DNA from: Chryseobacterium aahli | Lineage (GTDB): Bacteria; Bacteroidota; Bacteroidia; Flavobacteriales; Weeksellaceae | Length of the DNA: 64,000 nucleotides | Direction of reading: 5' to 3' | NCBI RefSeq assembly: GCF_022699665.1 | Contig: NZ_JALDNB010000002.1 | Location: 372,001-436,000, forward strand | In this document: positions 59,994 through 64,000 of the stretch, piece after piece | How positions within the stretch are numbered: the first letter of the stretch is position 1 | How the letters are laid out: each line of letters opens with the position of its first letter | Program-made: the position numbers and the translations under genes | Notes under the pieces: model-generated | Databases searched by the model: none | The model's input: the letters and a program-made list of their open reading frames with translations, nothing else | What the model was told of the DNA's origin: nothing

Positions 59994-62477
59994 ATGGAAA
60001 AAAACAACCCTAACCAGAAAAGTAACCGCAAAAAATGGCTGATAAGAATTGCGGTCGTAATTGTTTTAATTTTTGCAGCGTTCCCTTTTGCGCTGGACTT
60101 TTTTTTACAAAGAAAGCTTCCAGATTTAATCAATAAAAAAACACCGTACCAACTTCAATTGAAAAACTTCGATTTGAGCTTGGTTTCGGGTGATTTTTCG
60201 GCAACTGATCTTAAAATTTCTACAAAAAATCCGAACGATAAGAAAATTACACAGATACAAGGAACGATAAAAAAAATTGAGATTCATGATTTCAGTATCT
60301 GGAAAGTTTTGTTCAATAAATCTTATCACGCCGATCAATTTCTGTTGTCTGATTCTGATTTGAAAATTAAACTAGCTCCAAAGACAGATAAAGAAAAAAA
60401 GTCTACCAAAAAAACAGATTTGCATATCAATAACATCGTGTTTAGTAATGTTTTTGCTGATATTACAAATGCTGAAGACAAACCGGTCTTCATGGGAAAA
60501 AACATCAATATCAAATTAAAAGATATTGAGCAGAATGACGATGATTCAAAAATCCCTTTTGCTTTCAAAGAATTTAAAATTGATGCCAAGGAAGTTCATA
60601 TCGGTGTCAATGAATTTTACCAAATCAATGCAGACCAGATATTTGCAGCCAATAAAACTTTAGATTTAAGAAAATTTCATCTGCAGCCTATTCAAAAACC
60701 TGAAAATTACAATGCCAAAAACATTTTTGATTTTTCTTCTGAGCGTCTTTTAGCAACAGATTTTAATATCAGCAAAGATTCTTTGATTGTTTCAGATATT
60801 ACTTTTACCCATCCTGATTTGAAAGTGACATCAACAGGAAAGAACATTGTAGAAAAAGATAAGAATCCGAAAGAAGTTGAAATGAAAATCGGATTGAAAA
60901 ATATTGATTTTCAAAAAGGTAAAATAGCTGTTTTGCAAGCCAATAAAGATAAAACAGCTTCAGTTGACAATTTTAATTTTAAACTGACCAATATTGTTTT
61001 TGATAAGAATACGGTAAAAGAAAAAATTCCGTTCAGATTTACCAATCACGATATTGAAGCAGACAATATTTATTTTAAAGCCAACAATCTTCAGGCATTA
61101 AAAATTAAGAAAATCTCTTCCCGCAATTCAAACATTACCGTTGAAAAATTCCAGATGATTGCGTTGGGAAAAAGTGCTCATAAAGATTTATTTAATGTGA
61201 CTACAGATGAAATTAAAATTATCAACAATAAAACTAAATATATCGGTCAGAAACTGAATATTCAGTTTGACGGTTTGGAAGTCAAAACTCCGGACATTAA
61301 AGTAATTTCAGCCGCTCAAAAATCGAAGCCGAAAAAAGAAAAATCTGAAACTCCTGAATTCAATGCAAAACTTGGTTTCATTAAAATTTCAAATGGTAAA
61401 ATTTCACAAAGCAGTTTGGGTAAAGAAAAATTAGCTGTTGGTAAATTTGATATTCAGCTGAATAATATTGTTTCAAACAATGAGCAGCTGAAAAAAGATT
61501 TGCCAATCAATTTCTCAAGTCATTTAATAACTGCTCAGAAAGTATTTTTGGATGCTGGAAAATACTACACATTAAAAATAGGTGATGTGAAAAATTCCGG
61601 AAAACAGACTGAGATTAAAGATTTGAAATATCTTCCAAAATATTCGAGAGCAGGTTTCAGTAAAGTGATTGCGAAAGAAAGTGATTTGTATACGATTACA
61701 GTGAAAAAAATTGGAATTACAGATTTCAATTCAAAACTATTTAAAAATCAACAAATTGACATCAGCAAGGTTGATATTGATGGTCTAGACTGTAATATTT
61801 ATCATGATCTCGCACCACCCGATGATACCGAAGCGAGATATCTCTTCAGCAAAAAACTGCGTGGAATGAAAATGCCGATGTTTGTAAAAAATGTTGCCAT
61901 CAAAAATTCTAGTTTGGAATATGAAGAGAATGCTGAGAACAGTAATATTCCAGGGAAATTAACTTTCGACAAATTTGGAATTAATATCACGAATGTTAAT
62001 AACGGAAAAATAAAAGGGAGACCCACTGTAATTAACGCTGACGCTCGATTCGCTTTCTACGGAAAAGCAGATACACAAGTCAATTGGAAATTTGATGTAA
62101 TGAATTTGGAGGATAAATTTACCATCAATGGAAAAATCCTAAAACTGTCTGCAGAAAATGTAAATCTCTTTGTACGACCTTATCTGAACGTTACTTTAGA
62201 CGGAAATATCGATTACCTGAAATTTGATTATTATGGAAACAATGCTGGTATTGCAGGAAATTTCTACTTTAAATACAATGAAATGTATGTGAATTTTCTG
62301 AATAAAAAAGGTAACGAAAGGAAGCTTCTCTCAAAAGTAGCCAACTGGTTTGTGAAAAACGAATCTACAGGTGAACCTGATCACGTCGTGATTGAGAAAA
62401 AGCGAGAATCCGACAGAAGTTTTTTCAGTATGCTTTGGCAGGGAATTATGGAAGGATTGAAAAAATATCTAATTTAA
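59994..62477 (+). CDS. AsmA/DUF748-like large membrane-anchored protein
   Basis: An 827-residue protein with a basic N-terminus, one transmembrane helix (about 16-36) and a long periplasmic part made of repeated beta-strand units (for example VFSNVFADITNAEDKPVFMG, FKLTNIVFDKNTVKEKIPF and FDIQLNNIVSNNEQLKKDLP are repeats of one module). This is the layout of AsmA-like/DUF748 proteins, which resemble lipid-transfer bridge proteins. The lysine content is very high. The role in envelope lipid transport is family-based inference. Confidence 0.75.
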   Translation: MEKNNPNQKSNRKKWLIRIAVVIVLIFAAFPFALDFFLQRKLPDLINKKTPYQLQLKNFDLSLVSGDFSATDLKISTKNPNDKKITQIQGTIKKIEIHDFSIWKVLFNKSYHADQFLLSDSDLKIKLAPKTDKEKKSTKKTDLHINNIVFSNVFADITNAEDKPVFMGKNINIKLKDIEQNDDDSKIPFAFKEFKIDAKEVHIGVNEFYQINADQIFAANKTLDLRKFHLQPIQKPENYNAKNIFDFSSERLLATDFNISKDSLIVSDITFTHPDLKVTSTGKNIVEKDKNPKEVEMKIGLKNIDFQKGKIAVLQANKDKTASVDNFNFKLTNIVFDKNTVKEKIPFRFTNHDIEADNIYFKANNLQALKIKKISSRNSNITVEKFQMIALGKSAHKDLFNVTTDEIKIINNKTKYIGQKLNIQFDGLEVKTPDIKVISAAQKSKPKKEKSETPEFNAKLGFIKISNGKISQSSLGKEKLAVGKFDIQLNNIVSNNEQLKKDLPINFSSHLITAQKVFLDAGKYYTLKIGDVKNSGKQTEIKDLKYLPKYSRAGFSKVIAKESDLYTITVKKIGITDFNSKLFKNQQIDISKVDIDGLDCNIYHDLAPPDDTEARYLFSKKLRGMKMPMFVKNVAIKNSSLEYEENAENSNIPGKLTFDKFGINITNVNNGKIKGRPTVINADARFAFYGKADTQVNWKFDVMNLEDKFTINGKILKLSAENVNLFVRPYLNVTLDGNIDYLKFDYYGNNAGIAGNFYFKYNEMYVNFLNKKGNERKLLSKVANWFVKNESTGEPDHVVIEKKRESDRSFFSMLWQGIMEGLKKYLI

Positions 62478-62487
62478 AATTTAATAG

Positions 62488-62522
62488 AAACCTATCTTAA
62501 TTTGAATTAAGATAGGTTTTTA
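62488..62522. terminator. Bidirectional terminator between AsmA-like and HAD genes
   Basis: The perfect stem AAACCTATCTTAA / TTAAGATAGGTTT is followed by T. It extends into the 3' end of the convergent HAD gene. Confidence 0.92.
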
Positions 62523-63297
62523 TTGTTTGCATTACCCCAAAATTATTGTTGCACAAAGCCTCAAATTTTGCTGCTTCCTTTACCGACGGATGAGCATTTT
62601 CCATAGCGTAAGAATACTCAGCTTTTTTAAGCATTTCGATATCGTTCATATAATCTCCGAAAACCATGGTCTGTTGCGGCGTTATATTTAAGGTTTTCTG
62701 AAGTTTTTCGAGCGCATTTCCTTTGTTGACATCTTTATTCATGATATCTAACCAGAATTTCCCTGAAACAACAACCTCAAGATTGTATTTTTCAAACAGT
62801 TTTAATGCAGGATACAAATGTTCTTCTGAACCTTCGGGATGATAAACAGCAATTTTAAAGATGCTGTCATCTACACTTTTTGTGAGATCTTCTACATACT
62901 GATTTCCAGTGTAGAATTGAGCAATATAATCAATAAAATCTTGATTTATTGATTCGTAATAAGCCCTCTTTTTACCGGAAACCACCACAGTAGCTCCTTC
63001 AATTCCTCTTATGGTTGTGATAATTTCCTCAACGTATTGCTCTTCTAGCTTATCGGCAAACAATTCTTCATTTTTATAAATCATGTAGCCGCCATTCTCA
63101 GCGATGAAAGCCATTTCATTTTCTTTGTCGCCAAAATATTTGGTAATTCCTAGCATCTGCCTTCCACTTGCGGGCACGAAAAGAATATTTCTTTTTTTGA
63201 GTTCTTCATAGATTTCCGGAAATTCCGGACTTACTTCATGTTTTGAATTGAGAAAAGTCCCATCCATATCTGTCACGATCATTTTAATATCCTTCAT
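62497..63297 (-). CDS. Cof-type HAD-superfamily phosphatase
   Basis: A 266-residue hydrolase of the Cof/Cap-type IIB HAD family. Motif I is VTDMDGTFLNSKHEV (nucleophile and acid-base Asp), motif II Ser in VPASGRQM, motif III Lys in DVNKGNALEKL and motif IV GDYMNDIEMLKKA with the final MENAHPSVKEAA. Such enzymes dephosphorylate sugar phosphates or cofactors such as pyridoxal phosphate and FMN. Substrate cannot be predicted. Its stop lies inside the shared terminator. Confidence 0.92.
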   Translation of the reverse strand: MKDIKMIVTDMDGTFLNSKHEVSPEFPEIYEELKKRNILFVPASGRQMLGITKYFGDKENEMAFIAENGGYMIYKNEELFADKLEEQYVEEIITTIRGIEGATVVVSGKKRAYYESINQDFIDYIAQFYTGNQYVEDLTKSVDDSIFKIAVYHPEGSEEHLYPALKLFEKYNLEVVVSGKFWLDIMNKDVNKGNALEKLQKTLNITPQQTMVFGDYMNDIEMLKKAEYSYAMENAHPSVKEAAKFEALCNNNFGVMQTIKTYLNSN

Positions 63298-63753
63298 AAA
63301 TCATTTATTTTCTTTGCAGAAACATTCTTTAAACATCAAATATAATGGATAATAGCTGAAATATTGCCCATCAAAGGAAATGATAACATTATTTTAACAA
63401 TAAAACAGTTTGAATTTATTTGATAAGTTTATTGTTGTTCTTCTTATATATTTTAGTATCAAACTTATAATATCTTGCGGCTCGATGTGTAACATTCGCT
63501 TCAGTTTCTTCTAAAGGAATGATGTAGCTGAACATTGATAGTTTAATACATTTATAAAAACAATGATAATCGTCGGATGAAATTTAATATTACCAATATA
63601 AAGTTCACTTGATTTAAGGATTTATTTATAAATTTTTCCTAAATATTTTTTATTGAAACTAATAATTAAAAATAAAAAATCATTGCCTGAATATACTGAA
63701 AAGCCGTTTTAAAGAATTTTTACGTAAGAATTTATAAATCATGACAGCACAAG
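63298..63753. other. Intergenic region at the right edge
   Basis: Apart from a short minus-strand frame (63416-63535) nothing is recognised. The region is very AT-rich. The right end continues with a promoter-terminator unit at 63754-63906 and no gene start before 64000. Confidence 0.4.
63416..63535 (-). CDS. Possible small ORF or gene remnant
   Basis: A 39-codon frame (MFSYIIPLEETEANVTHRAA, then RYYKFDTKIYKKNNNKLIK) with protein-like composition unlike the surrounding AT-rich DNA. The frame is open about 16 further codons upstream (including DDYHCFYKC) before a stop, with no ATG. It could be a tiny gene or the C-terminal remnant of a lost gene. I recognise no family. Confidence 0.3.
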   Translation of the reverse strand: MFSYIIPLEETEANVTHRAARYYKFDTKIYKKNNNKLIK

Positions 63754-63785
63754 TTTGCTAATTGAACTAAACGAATCTATCTTTG
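63754..63785 (+). promoter_or_regulatory. Well-formed Bacteroidota promoter
   Basis: A -33 TTTG (63754-63757) and -7 TATCTTTG (63778-63785) are separated by 20 bases, close to the ideal TTG-N~20-TAnnTTTG. Transcription should start near 63792. Confidence 0.6.
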
Positions 63786-63791
63786 AAATAA

Positions 63792-63906
63792 GAAAAATGA
63801 CAAGAGAAATACACCAATCAAATAATTACTTATAAATAGACACCACACCATTTCACTTTATATTAACAAAGGCAAAACTTCACTGTTTTGCCTTTTGTTT
63901 TTTTTC
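63792..63906 (+). ncRNA. Candidate small RNA or leader with terminator
   Basis: From the promoter above, an RNA of about 110 bases would end at a perfect 11-bp hairpin AAAGGCAAAAC / GTTTTGCCTTT (63868-63895), followed by a G and a run of eight T. It contains a near-leaderless 12-codon frame at 63797-63835 (MTREIHQSNNYL). It could be a small RNA, a tiny peptide gene or an attenuator for a gene beyond the window. Confidence 0.45.
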
Positions 63907-64000
63907 TCCGATTTTACATTCTCAAGATCATTCTATGATTTGAAAATATTTTTATAAATTTTTATTATCTCTGTGATCTGTTGGCTTTGTTTTTGCCAAG

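Noticed and set aside
1..64000. tRNA, rRNA, CRISPR, insertion sequence or prophage
   Set aside because: Reading through found no cloverleaf-like sequence, no direct-repeat/spacer array, no transposase or integrase and no phage structural genes.

Overview
The window is a low-GC (AT-rich) chromosomal segment of a Bacteroidota bacterium of the Flavobacteriia. The best fit is the Chryseobacterium group (Weeksellaceae). This rests on: Bacteroidota promoters of the type TTG-N~20-TAnnTTTG with no strong Shine-Dalgarno sequences; a type IX secretion C-terminal sorting domain; a GldI-like lipoprotein; a DUF4249 lipoprotein next to a TonB receptor; a DAHP synthase/chorismate mutase fusion; and a compact crt operon. 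The genus is inferred from gene content, not from a marker-gene search. I see no rRNA, tRNA, CRISPR array, insertion sequence or prophage.

Layout. 0-2.4 kb: a peroxiredoxin/thioredoxin/DUF6952 oxidative-stress cluster, then a Bax-inhibitor-like membrane protein. 2.4-8 kb: LuxC-type acyl-CoA reductase divergent from ferredoxin-serC-serA-DUF1015 (serine synthesis). 8.2-14.2 kb: two M28 peptidase paralogues around an RDD protein, then a lipocalin-like secreted protein, an aspartyl protease and a 21-bp tandem repeat. 14.3-18.4 kb: ABC exporter, a ParE-type toxin-antitoxin pair, and two periplasmic prolyl isomerases (a cyclophilin-FKBP fusion and GldI). 18.7-29.2 kb: housekeeping genes (ilvE, mnmD, NUDIX, M42 peptidase, rpe, ndk, rsgA, DAHP synthase/chorismate mutase, dnaX). 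29.3-34 kb: TetR regulator, a membrane TPR-HTH regulator and a T9SS-secreted beta-propeller-like protein. 34.1-38.7 kb: MarR-crtI-crtB-SRPBCC-crtZ-crtY, a zeaxanthin-type carotenoid operon. 38.9-48.4 kb: small proteins, a PaoABC-like periplasmic molybdenum aldehyde oxidoreductase, and a TonB receptor/DUF4249 pair. 48.6-55.9 kb: a six-gene phosphorelay operon with stand-alone CheB and CheR enzymes. 56.2-63.3 kb: acyltransferase, methyltransferase, VanZ-like protein, map, an AsmA-like giant and a HAD phosphatase.

Most notable. (1) dnaX is split by a run of ten A followed by G, so the tau C-terminus can only be made by a -1 shift or by transcriptional slippage. (2) The first M28 peptidase has lost a metal-binding His and the catalytic Glu, while its neighbour keeps both, so it looks like a pseudo-peptidase. 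(3) The intergenic DNA carries several short-period repeat families: inverted octamer and heptamer arrays placed as terminator-like hairpins, a 21-bp tandem array and a dispersed repeat. (4) Several promoter-plus-terminator units contain no normal gene and may encode small RNAs. (5) The six-gene signalling operon combines CheB and CheR with hybrid kinases, with no CheA, receptor or flagellar gene nearby.
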